From contig UQNF01000001.1 of assembly GCA_900542285.1 (NCBI GenBank), positions 1-64,000 on the forward strand: DNA of 64,000 nt. Reading direction: 5' to 3'. A program made the position numbers and the translations under genes. Positions 17,790 to 24,116 of the stretch are shown one piece after another; the stretch's first letter is position 1; every line of letters begins with the position of its first letter. The notes beneath the pieces are model-generated. The model did no database searches and was not told where the DNA came from. It worked only from the letters and a program-made list of their open reading frames with translations. Source of the DNA: an uncultured Clostridium sp. GTDB lineage: Bacteria > Bacillota > Clostridia > Christensenellales > CAG-138.

Positions 17790-17987
17790 CTATCCTTCGT
17801 TTATAAGCCCCATTATATCCTTTGGCTCAACACCGAGAATTGAAGCAAATCGGGTCGCAACCTTTTCTGAAAGAGCACGGTTGTTTGATGTATACTTGTA
17901 GACGCTGCTGCAGCTTACGCCTGCAAGCTCGGCAAGCTTTTTCCCGGTAATCCCTTTGCTCATCAAAACCAATCTCAGTTTTGTCAT
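17790..17987 (-). CDS. Small XRE-family helix-turn-helix regulator
   Basis: A 65-residue DNA-binding protein consisting only of a HTH_3/XRE domain: KGITGKKLAELAGVSCSSVY forms the helix-turn-helix, followed by ALSEKVATRFASILGVEP. It is preceded by AAGGAGGAG. Such single-domain proteins act as repressors in mobile elements, in keeping with the integrase remnant and HEPN gene nearby, but host regulators look the same. No target is visible. It begins the low-density accessory stretch 17.65-19.75 kb. Confidence 0.85.
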   Translation of the reverse strand: MTKLRLVLMSKGITGKKLAELAGVSCSSVYKYTSNNRALSEKVATRFASILGVEPKDIMGLINEG

Positions 17988-18166
17988 GATTTTCTCCTCC
18001 TTAAATCATTTGACGTAACCTCTGGTTTTTTTACTTTCTATACGCAAAACGGCAATAGGCAAAGCTAACGAGCAAGCAATCCCTCCTGCCCGCAAACTCT
18101 TGCCAACCGAATTCCCAATACCTTTGTGCATAGAGTAAAAACAACTGAAGATATGCGGATATGATA

Positions 18167-18195
18167 ATTATAACATGTCATCCCATATTTGTACA
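18167..18195 (-). promoter_or_regulatory. Extended -10 promoter upstream of the XRE gene
   Basis: Minus strand: TGTACA (18195-18190), a 17-base spacer and TATAAT (18172-18167) preceded by TGT, an extended -10. It lies 180 bases before the XRE start, so the leader would be long. The rest of 17988-18460 is AT-rich and holds no gene that I recognise. Confidence 0.5.
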
Positions 18196-18462
18196 CCAAT
18201 ACAACCAACAAATTTCCGCAAAATAATAAATATATTTTGCAAATTCAAGGTTTCCTCATTTGAAATGTGAAAAACTCTATTACGTTGCCATGCGTTTATC
18301 CACAATCGGATATTGAATATCACAACGGGCAGTCATGCTTATCTTTGTATAATATGTATGTATGCGCTTTCTCGCGGAAATCGGGTATCAAGCAGCATGT
18401 TCGCAAATAGAAATCGACTGCAGCAGCAACGAGAACACCATATAAATAATACAGTGGCCGGC

Positions 18463-18567
18463 AGAGCAGACCATGCGCGAATCAGCACCACGACGGAAAT
18501 CTACAGTCGCTTCCTAAAAAGCTCCGATAAAACCGCCGCAGAAAAGCCGGATCAATTATTCGAATAA
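18463..18567 (+). pseudogene. C-terminal remnant of a tyrosine recombinase/integrase
   Basis: The last 30 or so residues of an open frame read DHARISTTTEIYSRFLKSSD and then TAAEKPDQLFE. This matches the end of phage and ICE integrases, where LGHA.ISTT carries a catalytic His and IYS the nucleophilic Tyr. The preceding sequence does not continue the family, so the catalytic core is lost. It shows that an integrated element once occupied this site next to the tRNA-Arg genes. A strong terminator follows directly. Confidence 0.7.
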
Positions 18568-18578
18568 CACAACACAAA

Positions 18579-18613
18579 GGGCGATGGCCATAGCGGCCAT
18601 CGCCCGATTTTTT
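18579..18613 (+). terminator. Rho-independent terminator after the integrase remnant
   Basis: An 11-bp perfect stem (GGGCGATGGCC, 18579-18589, with 18595-18605) and a 5-base loop are followed by GATTTTTTAG. It lies at the junction with the convergent HEPN gene and may serve both strands weakly. Confidence 0.88.
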
Positions 18614-19328
18614 AGTCTGTTGCCATAATCGCGAGCTCAGCGATAAAGTATACTAACAGCTCATACACACTTTTGGCTTCCTCGTCAGAGTAGTCCATCA
18701 TACCACGATGGAGAATGTTGTTTCTAAATGGGATGCGCTTATCAATTGGGTTTGCATAGCTATCAGTATTGGAAAAGACGGTAAATACAATGCCGGCAAT
18801 CAAAACCTTTTTATAGCTGTCCATATCCATGTCATGAGTGCCCTGCGCTGACTGTAAAGCTACTCTTTTGATTTTATCCTTTGACTGACGTTTATGATCC
18901 ATAGCTTGATAAACCAATTCTTCGAAATGAGCTAACAGAACGATTGTCTTTTCGCGATGACTCAATTGCGAGGATTCAACAACAGAGAGGGCATAGGCAT
19001 CCAACGGTGTGGACTCAGTCTTTTTCCTGACGGTATCTACAGCCATGTCATATGTCATGTAGCCAAAGCTCTCCTGAAGCCACTCCACGTCAGCATAGGT
19101 GATCTCAGCCTTTTCGAAACCGGAGATACGTTGGAACAATTCGGTTTCCTGAATGTCCGTTGGAATACTCTGAAAGAATTTGACAAGATTAGCAAATGTA
19201 TCAGAGGCGGCAAATCTTGTCATGGCCTCGTTAATCGACAGTACCATGTTGCCGATTTTTTCAGAGAGCGAAAGTAGGTTGGCAATATGCTCGTTCTTAA
19301 AGAACCAATGTTCATGCTGATCGGCCAT
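18612..19328 (-). CDS. Hypothetical protein with a HEPN-like RNxxxH motif
   Basis: I do not recognise a named family for this 238-residue soluble, mostly helical protein. Near the C-terminus, FRNNILHRG (Arg202 to His207) fits the Rx4-6H catalytic signature of HEPN ribonucleases, followed by a helix typical of the fold (EEAKSVYELLVYFIAELA). HEPN proteins occur in toxin-antitoxin, abortive-infection and anticodon-nuclease systems. The start at 19328 is set by AAGGAGG 8 bases upstream. It is transcribed in the same direction as the tRNA-Arg(CCU) gene, 71 bases away, and lies in a decayed mobile region. A nuclease role is inference from one motif and context. Confidence 0.6.
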   Translation of the reverse strand: MADQHEHWFFKNEHIANLLSLSEKIGNMVLSINEAMTRFAASDTFANLVKFFQSIPTDIQETELFQRISGFEKAEITYADVEWLQESFGYMTYDMAVDTVRKKTESTPLDAYALSVVESSQLSHREKTIVLLAHFEELVYQAMDHKRQSKDKIKRVALQSAQGTHDMDMDSYKKVLIAGIVFTVFSNTDSYANPIDKRIPFRNNILHRGMMDYSDEEAKSVYELLVYFIAELAIMATD

Positions 19329-19399
19329 TTGATTTACCTCCTTAAAATTGTTTGACTTATGATAGAAATAGCCGCAGAACACACTGGTTTTGCGGCTTT

Positions 19400-19476
19400 T
19401 GGCACGCCCGGCGCGATTCGAACGCGCGACCTTTCGCTTAGGAGGCGAACGCTCTATCCTGCTGAGCTACGGGCGC
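19400..19476 (-). tRNA. tRNA-Arg (anticodon CCU)
   Basis: A complete cloverleaf on the minus strand: acceptor GCGCCCG paired with CGGGCGT (first pair G-U), D-arm GCTCAGCAGGATAGAGC, anticodon arm TTCGC-CTCCTAA-GCGAA, T-arm GCGCG-TTCGAAT-CGCGC, discriminator G and encoded CCA (19402-19400). Loop position 34-36 is CCT, reading AGG. No convincing promoter lies directly upstream; the nearest is the consensus promoter at 19714-19742 that also precedes the tRNA half-gene. Confidence 0.95.
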
Positions 19477-19536
19477 ATATTATGAAATTTAGGTAAATTG
19501 GGCTTTGAAGGCATCTCCCTTACATTTCCCGGAAAA

Positions 19537-19567
19537 GGCACCAAAGGGTACCAAACAGGGTGCCAAA
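19537..19567. repeat. Three direct repeats GGYRCCAAA
   Basis: GGCACCAAA (19537-19545), GGTACCAAA (19547-19555) and GGTGCCAAA (19559-19567) are spaced 10 and 12 bases apart. They lie between the tRNA half and the intact tRNA-Arg. Such short spaced repeats can be protein-binding sites (for example integrase arm sites); the function here is not known. Confidence 0.45.
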
Positions 19568-19643
19568 GCTCCGGAAGGTTTGACACAAGGTCGCGAAATC
19601 GGCGTTTTCCTCGCGATTTCGCGGCTTCCCTCGTCTGTCGAGC

Positions 19644-19680
19644 GGATAGAGCAAGACCTTAGGAGGCGGACGCTCTATCC
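19644..19680 (-). other. Hairpin joining the tRNA half to downstream sequence
   Basis: Minus strand: GGATAGAGC from the tRNA D-arm (19680-19672) is followed, 19 bases later, by its perfect inverted copy GCTCTATCC (19652-19644). The RNA would fold into a 9-bp stem whose loop displays the anticodon-loop sequence CCTCCTAAG instead of the normal cloverleaf. Confidence 0.5.
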
Positions 19681-19697
19681 TGCTGAGCCACGGGAGC
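19658..19697 (-). pseudogene. 5' half of a tRNA-Arg(CCU) gene
   Basis: Forty bases from position 1 (GCTCCCG acceptor arm) through the D-arm and anticodon loop (CTCCTAAG) match the intact tRNA-Arg(CCU) 180 bases downstream at 37 of 40 positions, then homology stops. No matching 3' half (an acceptor arm CGGGAGC) was found in the window. A perfect sigma-A promoter lies 17 bases upstream, so this is either the original gene broken by an integration event or a maintained half-tRNA transcript. Confidence 0.75.
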
Positions 19698-19713
19698 ATC
19701 ATCTAACTCACAC

Positions 19714-19742
19714 ATTATACTCACAGGTTGGGTATTTGTCAA
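19714..19742 (-). promoter_or_regulatory. Perfect sigma-A promoter of the tRNA-Arg region
   Basis: Minus strand: TTGACA (19742-19737), 17-base spacer, TATAAT (19719-19714). Both boxes are exact consensus. Transcription would start near 19707, ten bases before the tRNA half, and could read on through the intact tRNA-Arg and the HEPN gene, as no T-run terminator lies between. Confidence 0.88.
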
Positions 19743-19837
19743 CCACCGTCACAAGGATATGTAAAATATAATCATTTCTATTCATCCTGTTTAGAGACGA
19801 ATGCCGGAGGAGGCATATCCATATTTCCTTATTATAC

Positions 19838-19866
19838 TTGACAATATCATTAACATTTGTTATCAT
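19838..19866 (+). promoter_or_regulatory. sigma-A promoter of proS
   Basis: TTGACA (19838-19843), a 17-base spacer and TATCAT (19861-19866). Transcription would start near 19873, leaving a 50-base leader. There is no room for a T-box between this start and proS. Confidence 0.85.
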
Positions 19867-19923
19867 CTGCTGGGATAAAATCCTATGGATATTTAAGCTT
19901 TCGGAAAGGCAGAATAATTTGAT

Positions 19924-21669
19924 ATGAAAATGAGTCATTTGTTGGGTCTGCGCTTCAAGGAGACGCCTGCTGACTGTCAGATAGCCAGCCAGATTTTGAT
20001 GCTGCGCGGCGGCTACATAAAAGGAGTGGGCAACGGAATCTATTCGCTCTTCACCCCTACCAAGCGCATTACGCAGAAGATCGAGGCAATACTTCGCGAT
20101 GAAATGGATCGTCTCGGCGGTCAGGAGGTCATGTTCCCCGTCGCTATGCCCGCGGATCTGTGGAAGGAATCCGGCAGATTTGAGAGCGTTGGCAGCGAAT
20201 TGCTTCGCTTTAAGGACAGGGGCGGAAACGACATGATCCTCGGAATGACCCACGAGGAAGCAGCCGTTCATCTTGCACGCAATGTTGCTCAGTCATACTC
20301 CGATTATCCCTTCATGATCTACCAGATACAAACCAAGTTCAGGGATGAGCCTCGCGCAAGGGGCGGTCTTATCCGCGTGCGTGAGTTTACGATGAAGGAT
20401 GCGTATTCCTTCCATACCTCTCAGGAGGATCTGGACGAGTATTATAAGAAGTGCTATGACGCATATAACCGCATCTATGCGCGCTGCGGCATTCCGGAGG
20501 TCTTTGCCGTGCAGGGCGATTCCGGTATGATGGGCGGCAAGGTTTCCCACGAATTCATGCTCCCGACAGAGGTCGGAGAGGACACGCTTGTTGTATGCGA
20601 TGAGTGCGATTTCCGTTCCAACATGGAGGTTGCTCCCTGCATCGTGGATAACGAGGTGTGCCCGGATGCTGAGCTTACCATGGTCCCCACTCCCGACAGC
20701 AAGACCATTGAAGAGATATGCGCTCTGCTTAGCGTGAGCGAGAAGCAGACCTGCAAGGCCGTTCTTTATCGCAAAGAAAGCGATAACGCTCTGGTCGTCG
20801 TTTTCCTGCGCGGTGATCTGGAGGTCAACGAGGTAAAGCTTCGCAACTTCCTAAAGAGTGAGATACACCCTGAGGTCGCTGATGAGAACAACACCGATAT
20901 TACCTACGGCTTCATCGGACCCGTTGGCTTTGAAGCTAAGGCCATCGTCATCTATGACCGCTCGCTCGTCGGTGCGCACAACCTTGTCTGCGGCGCAAAC
21001 AAGGTCGGTTTCCACTATACCGGGTTCACTCCCGAACGCGATCTGCCCTCATCCATCGAATTTATCGATGTTGCCAAGACTTATCCGGGTGCCGTATGCC
21101 CTGTCTGCGGCAAGAAGAGCATTCGCACCACCAGAGGCATTGAGGTCGGCAACATCTTCCAGCTTGGCAAAAAGTACTCCGAGCCCATGAACATGCGCTA
21201 TTCCGATAAGAACGGTGAGATGCAGACCCCCATCATGGGCTGCTACGGTATCGGCGTCGGCAGGCTTGCCGCCTCCGTCTGCGAAGCTCGCAGGGATGAC
21301 TACGGTCCTATCTGGCCCATTTCCATCGCCCCCTGGCAGGTACATATCTGTGCACTAAGGAGCGACAATGAGCAGGTTGCCGAAACTTCCAACCGTATTT
21401 ACGAGGAGCTTCAGAATAAGGGTGTTGAGGTATTGTTCGATGATCGTCCCGTCAGCGCAGGCTTTATGTTCTCCGATGCAGACCTGCTCGGCGTTCCCGT
21501 AAGGATTACCATCAGCCCCAAGACCTGCGCACGCGGCGTTGCAGAGGTTTCACTCCGCGACAAGTCCTTCAAGCAGGATATGGATCTGGATACCGTTGTG
21601 GATAATATCAAGCAGATGGTTGACGGTATGCTTGCAAAGTTCAGCCATGACGCCGTCTGCAGCCGATAA
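19924..21669 (+). CDS. proS: Prolyl-tRNA synthetase
   Basis: A class II aminoacyl-tRNA synthetase charging tRNA-Pro. It is the long bacterial type with an inserted editing domain (about 225-400) between motifs 2 and 3. Motif 2 reads FRDEPRARGGLIRVREFTMK, and the motif 3 region is MGCYGIGVGRLAAS; the C-terminal anticodon-binding domain follows (VHICALRSDNEQ to VRITISPK). It has 581 residues. The start at 19924 has only a distant GGAAAGG; ATG at 19930 is an alternative. It is a single-gene unit with its own promoter and terminator. Confidence 0.97.
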   Translation: MKMSHLLGLRFKETPADCQIASQILMLRGGYIKGVGNGIYSLFTPTKRITQKIEAILRDEMDRLGGQEVMFPVAMPADLWKESGRFESVGSELLRFKDRGGNDMILGMTHEEAAVHLARNVAQSYSDYPFMIYQIQTKFRDEPRARGGLIRVREFTMKDAYSFHTSQEDLDEYYKKCYDAYNRIYARCGIPEVFAVQGDSGMMGGKVSHEFMLPTEVGEDTLVVCDECDFRSNMEVAPCIVDNEVCPDAELTMVPTPDSKTIEEICALLSVSEKQTCKAVLYRKESDNALVVVFLRGDLEVNEVKLRNFLKSEIHPEVADENNTDITYGFIGPVGFEAKAIVIYDRSLVGAHNLVCGANKVGFHYTGFTPERDLPSSIEFIDVAKTYPGAVCPVCGKKSIRTTRGIEVGNIFQLGKKYSEPMNMRYSDKNGEMQTPIMGCYGIGVGRLAASVCEARRDDYGPIWPISIAPWQVHICALRSDNEQVAETSNRIYEELQNKGVEVLFDDRPVSAGFMFSDADLLGVPVRITISPKTCARGVAEVSLRDKSFKQDMDLDTVVDNIKQMVDGMLAKFSHDAVCSR

Positions 21670-21688
21670 TCTATCATGCTTTCCACTT

Positions 21689-21720
21689 GGCTTTGCGCAG
21701 GCAGCGCAAAGCCTATTTTC
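21689..21720 (+). terminator. Rho-independent terminator of proS
   Basis: A 10-bp perfect stem (GGCTTTGCGC, 21689-21698, with 21704-21713) with a 5-base loop is followed by TATTTTC. Confidence 0.85.
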
Positions 21721-21783
21721 ATTGATATTGCTCTCCATTTGGTTCAAACTGGAGCAATTTCATAATATAGTGTCCAAAAGCGC

Positions 21784-21812
21784 TTGCATTATGCTTCATG
21801 TTCGTGTATAAT
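21784..21812 (+). promoter_or_regulatory. sigma-A promoter of the SRP RNA gene
   Basis: TTGCAT (21784-21789), 17-base spacer, TATAAT (21807-21812). The predicted start near 21819 coincides with the first base of the SRP RNA helix. Confidence 0.85.
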
Positions 21813-21818
21813 ACACGC

Positions 21819-22091
21819 ATCGTGCCAGGCGGGGAGATAGCGGTGCCCTATACCTACAATCCGCTAAAGTAGGGCTTCATTCCCGTCCTGAGGCGTCGGC
21901 TTGTTTAGCTGGCTCAATTAGAGATGTTGAGGACTGGGTCCCATGCAATTATCTGCCGTGAACCATGTCAGGTCCTGACGGAAGCAGCATTAAGCGGATT
22001 TGGTGATGTGCCGTGGGCTTGCCTAGTTTGAGTCTTGAAACTGATTACCGTTTATGAGTCCGGCGTCGAAGGATGGGTGCACGATTTTTTC
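21819..22091 (+). ncRNA. ffs: Signal recognition particle RNA, large bacterial type
   Basis: SRP RNA scaffolds Ffh to target nascent membrane proteins to FtsY. The 5' ATCGTGC (21819-21825) pairs with the 3' GCACGAT (22079-22085), followed by a T-run. The Alu domain motif GGGGAGATAGCGGTGCCC (21831 onward) resembles the Bacillus scRNA, and domain IV with GTCAGGTCCTGACGGAAGCA near 21969-21988 is the Ffh-binding site. About 270 bases is the expected length of the Gram-positive form. The T-run at 22084-22091 acts as terminator. Confidence 0.95.
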
Positions 22092-22152
22092 TTATTTTGA
22101 AATCGCCATTCACATTTATTTCTAATTAAGCCTTCTTTTCATATTCATCGTA

Positions 22153-22181
22153 TTGACAACATCGTTCAATAGCTGTATAAT
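22153..22181 (+). promoter_or_regulatory. Perfect sigma-A promoter of the ABC exporter leader
   Basis: TTGACA (22153-22158) and TATAAT (22176-22181), both exact, with a 17-base spacer. It drives a leader of about 140 bases that contains an intrinsic terminator before the first exporter gene. Confidence 0.9.
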
Positions 22182-22187
22182 GCCCAT

Positions 22188-22270
22188 AACAGGGTTAGTT
22201 TTTGCGATGTATGATGCTTTATAATTATTGATTTTTTCCGCATCGGCCTTGGCATGCGGTTTTTTATTTG
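22188..22270 (+). promoter_or_regulatory. Putative transcription attenuator ahead of the ABC exporter
   Basis: Between the promoter and the GTG of the exporter lies a terminator: CCGCAT (22238-22243) pairs with ATGCGG (22254-22259), an inner GCC/GGC extends the stem, and T6ATTT follows (22260 on). Upstream bases GCGATG (22204-22209) and GATGC (22213-22217) can pair with the left arm CGCATCG, giving a possible antiterminator. A five-codon frame, MYDAL (22207-22224), overlaps those bases. A strong promoter placed ahead of a terminator with alternative pairing suggests regulated read-through, as known for bmrCD in B. subtilis, but a plain short RNA is also possible. Confidence 0.55.
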
Positions 22271-22331
22271 CGCATTTTTGCACTCGCCCCTGAGATCATA
22301 CGCTTGGCTTACTGCCGAAAGGAGGAAATCC

Positions 22332-24116
22332 GTGATTTTCGGAAAACATATCAACCGGTACTACTTGAAACACCTGCCGCTGTATCTGCTTGGCACGGCA
22401 GCACTTATTCTGGTTGATTATTTCCAGCTTATCATTCCGGAGATCTACCGCATAGTTATCAACGGCATGAACGGTTTGGGATACATCAACGATGGGATAA
22501 CCGTACCGTTCACTATTGATATCCTGCTGGACAAGATCTGTCTTCCCATGATAATCATCGTGATAGTCATGGTAATTGGCCGTTTTCTATGGCGCGTATG
22601 CTTTTTTGGCTCCGCCATCAGCATAGAGACCGACCTTAGAAACAGGATGTTCGACCATGCTAAGGATCTTTCCTGCCAGTACTATCAGGTCAACAAGGTT
22701 GGCGGTTTGATGAGCCTATTCACCAATGACTTGGATACGATTCAGGAATGCATGGGCGATGGCGTGCTTATGTTTGTGGACGCCCTTTTCCTAGGCATTC
22801 TTGCGCTGATAAAGATGTGGCGCATGGACAAGCTTTTGACTGGATTTGCCCTGATACCAATGATCCTTATGCTTATCATCGGCACCATTGTCGGCAAAGC
22901 CATGATGAGAAAATGGGAGATCCGTCAGCAGGCGTTTTCCGACCTTTCGGACTTCTCTCAGGAAAGCTTCTCCGGCTTTGCAGTTATCAAGGCATTCGTC
23001 AAGGAAACCAAGGAACTCCTCGCTTTCCGCAAACTTAATATTCAGAATGAGGATGCCAATGTAAACTATACCAAGATTTCGGTTATGCTGAACATACTGA
23101 TAACCCTCTTGGTTGAATCCGTCATCTGTGTTATCCTTGGCTATGGAGGATACCTCGTATACAAGGGCGAATTTAACGGCGGACAGCTGATCGAATACAT
23201 CGGCTATTTCAGCGCCATCGTTTGGCCTATCATGGCAATCTCCATGCTTATCGAAAAGACCTCGAGAGGGAAGGCTTCGCTAAAGCGTATATCCGAGCTT
23301 CTTGACGCAGAGATAGATGTTATGGATGCCGATGGAGTAAGCGAGCTCACCAATGTCAGGGGCGGCATTGAGTTTCGGAACCTCACCTTCCGCTATCCCG
23401 ATGGCGAATATGATGTTCTCGAAAATGTTTCACTAAAGATAGCTCCCGGAGAAAGCGTCGGTATTGTTGGCAAGACCGGTGCGGGAAAGACCACGCTGGT
23501 GGATCTTATTCTTCGCACATACAATGTTCCGGACGGCACGATTTTTATCGATGGTCATGACGTGAACAGCGTTTCCATTCGTTCGCTGCGTGAAAGCTGC
23601 GCCTATGTTCCCCAGGACAACTTCCTGTTCTCCGATACGATAACCAACAATATCGGCTTTGCGTATGATGATGCGGACAGCTCCGCTGTAAAACGCGCCG
23701 CTGTGCTGTCCGATGTTGACGGTAATATCGTTGATTTCAAGGAAGGCTATGAAACCATCCTCGGAGAGCGTGGCGTTACCGTTTCAGGCGGTCAGAAGCA
23801 GCGCATTTCTATTGCGCGCGCACTCATGAAGGATGCGCCCATTCTTATCATGGACGACTCGGTATCTGCGGTAGATACCAACACCGAAAAGGTCATCCTT
23901 GAAAACCTCAGAAAGAATCGAGAAGGCAAGACCACCATCCTTATCGCTCACCGTATTTCCACGATCGAGAGCCTTGACAAGATCATCTTCATCGATGACG
24001 GCAGGATCCTTGCCATCGGAAGCCATGCCGAGCTTGAGAAGACCTGTCCCGAATACCACCGAATGGTTGAGCTGCAAAGACTCGAAAATGAAGCAGGAGG
24101 TGACGAAAATGCGTGA
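22332..24116 (+). CDS. ABC exporter half-transporter (degenerate-site subunit)
   Basis: A type IV ABC exporter half: six membrane segments (about 20-300) and one ATPase domain. Walker A is GIVGKTGAGKTT, the signature is VSGGQKQRIS, and Walker B is ILIMDDSVSAVD, in which the catalytic Glu is replaced by Asp. The partner encoded next has the normal Glu but a weak signature, so the pair forms one active and one degenerate site, like TM287/288 and BmrCD. Substrate is unknown; multidrug or lipid export is likely. The GTG at 22332 (MIFGKHINRYY) is chosen because AAAGGAGG ends 6 bases before it. The 594-residue gene overlaps the next by 8 bases. Confidence 0.9.
   Translation: MIFGKHINRYYLKHLPLYLLGTAALILVDYFQLIIPEIYRIVINGMNGLGYINDGITVPFTIDILLDKICLPMIIIVIVMVIGRFLWRVCFFGSAISIETDLRNRMFDHAKDLSCQYYQVNKVGGLMSLFTNDLDTIQECMGDGVLMFVDALFLGILALIKMWRMDKLLTGFALIPMILMLIIGTIVGKAMMRKWEIRQQAFSDLSDFSQESFSGFAVIKAFVKETKELLAFRKLNIQNEDANVNYTKISVMLNILITLLVESVICVILGYGGYLVYKGEFNGGQLIEYIGYFSAIVWPIMAISMLIEKTSRGKASLKRISELLDAEIDVMDADGVSELTNVRGGIEFRNLTFRYPDGEYDVLENVSLKIAPGESVGIVGKTGAGKTTLVDLILRTYNVPDGTIFIDGHDVNSVSIRSLRESCAYVPQDNFLFSDTITNNIGFAYDDADSSAVKRAAVLSDVDGNIVDFKEGYETILGERGVTVSGGQKQRISIARALMKDAPILIMDDSVSAVDTNTEKVILENLRKNREGKTTILIAHRISTIESLDKIIFIDDGRILAIGSHAELEKTCPEYHRMVELQRLENEAGGDENA

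Noticed and set aside
19520..19702. 60-residue minus-strand frame across the tRNA half
   Set aside because: It reads through tRNA sequence and repeats; no ribosome site and no credible protein character.
19740..19923. T-box riboswitch upstream of proS
   Set aside because: No T-box core (GGTGGNACC) or leader terminator is present, and the promoter at 19838-19866 leaves only a 50-base leader.
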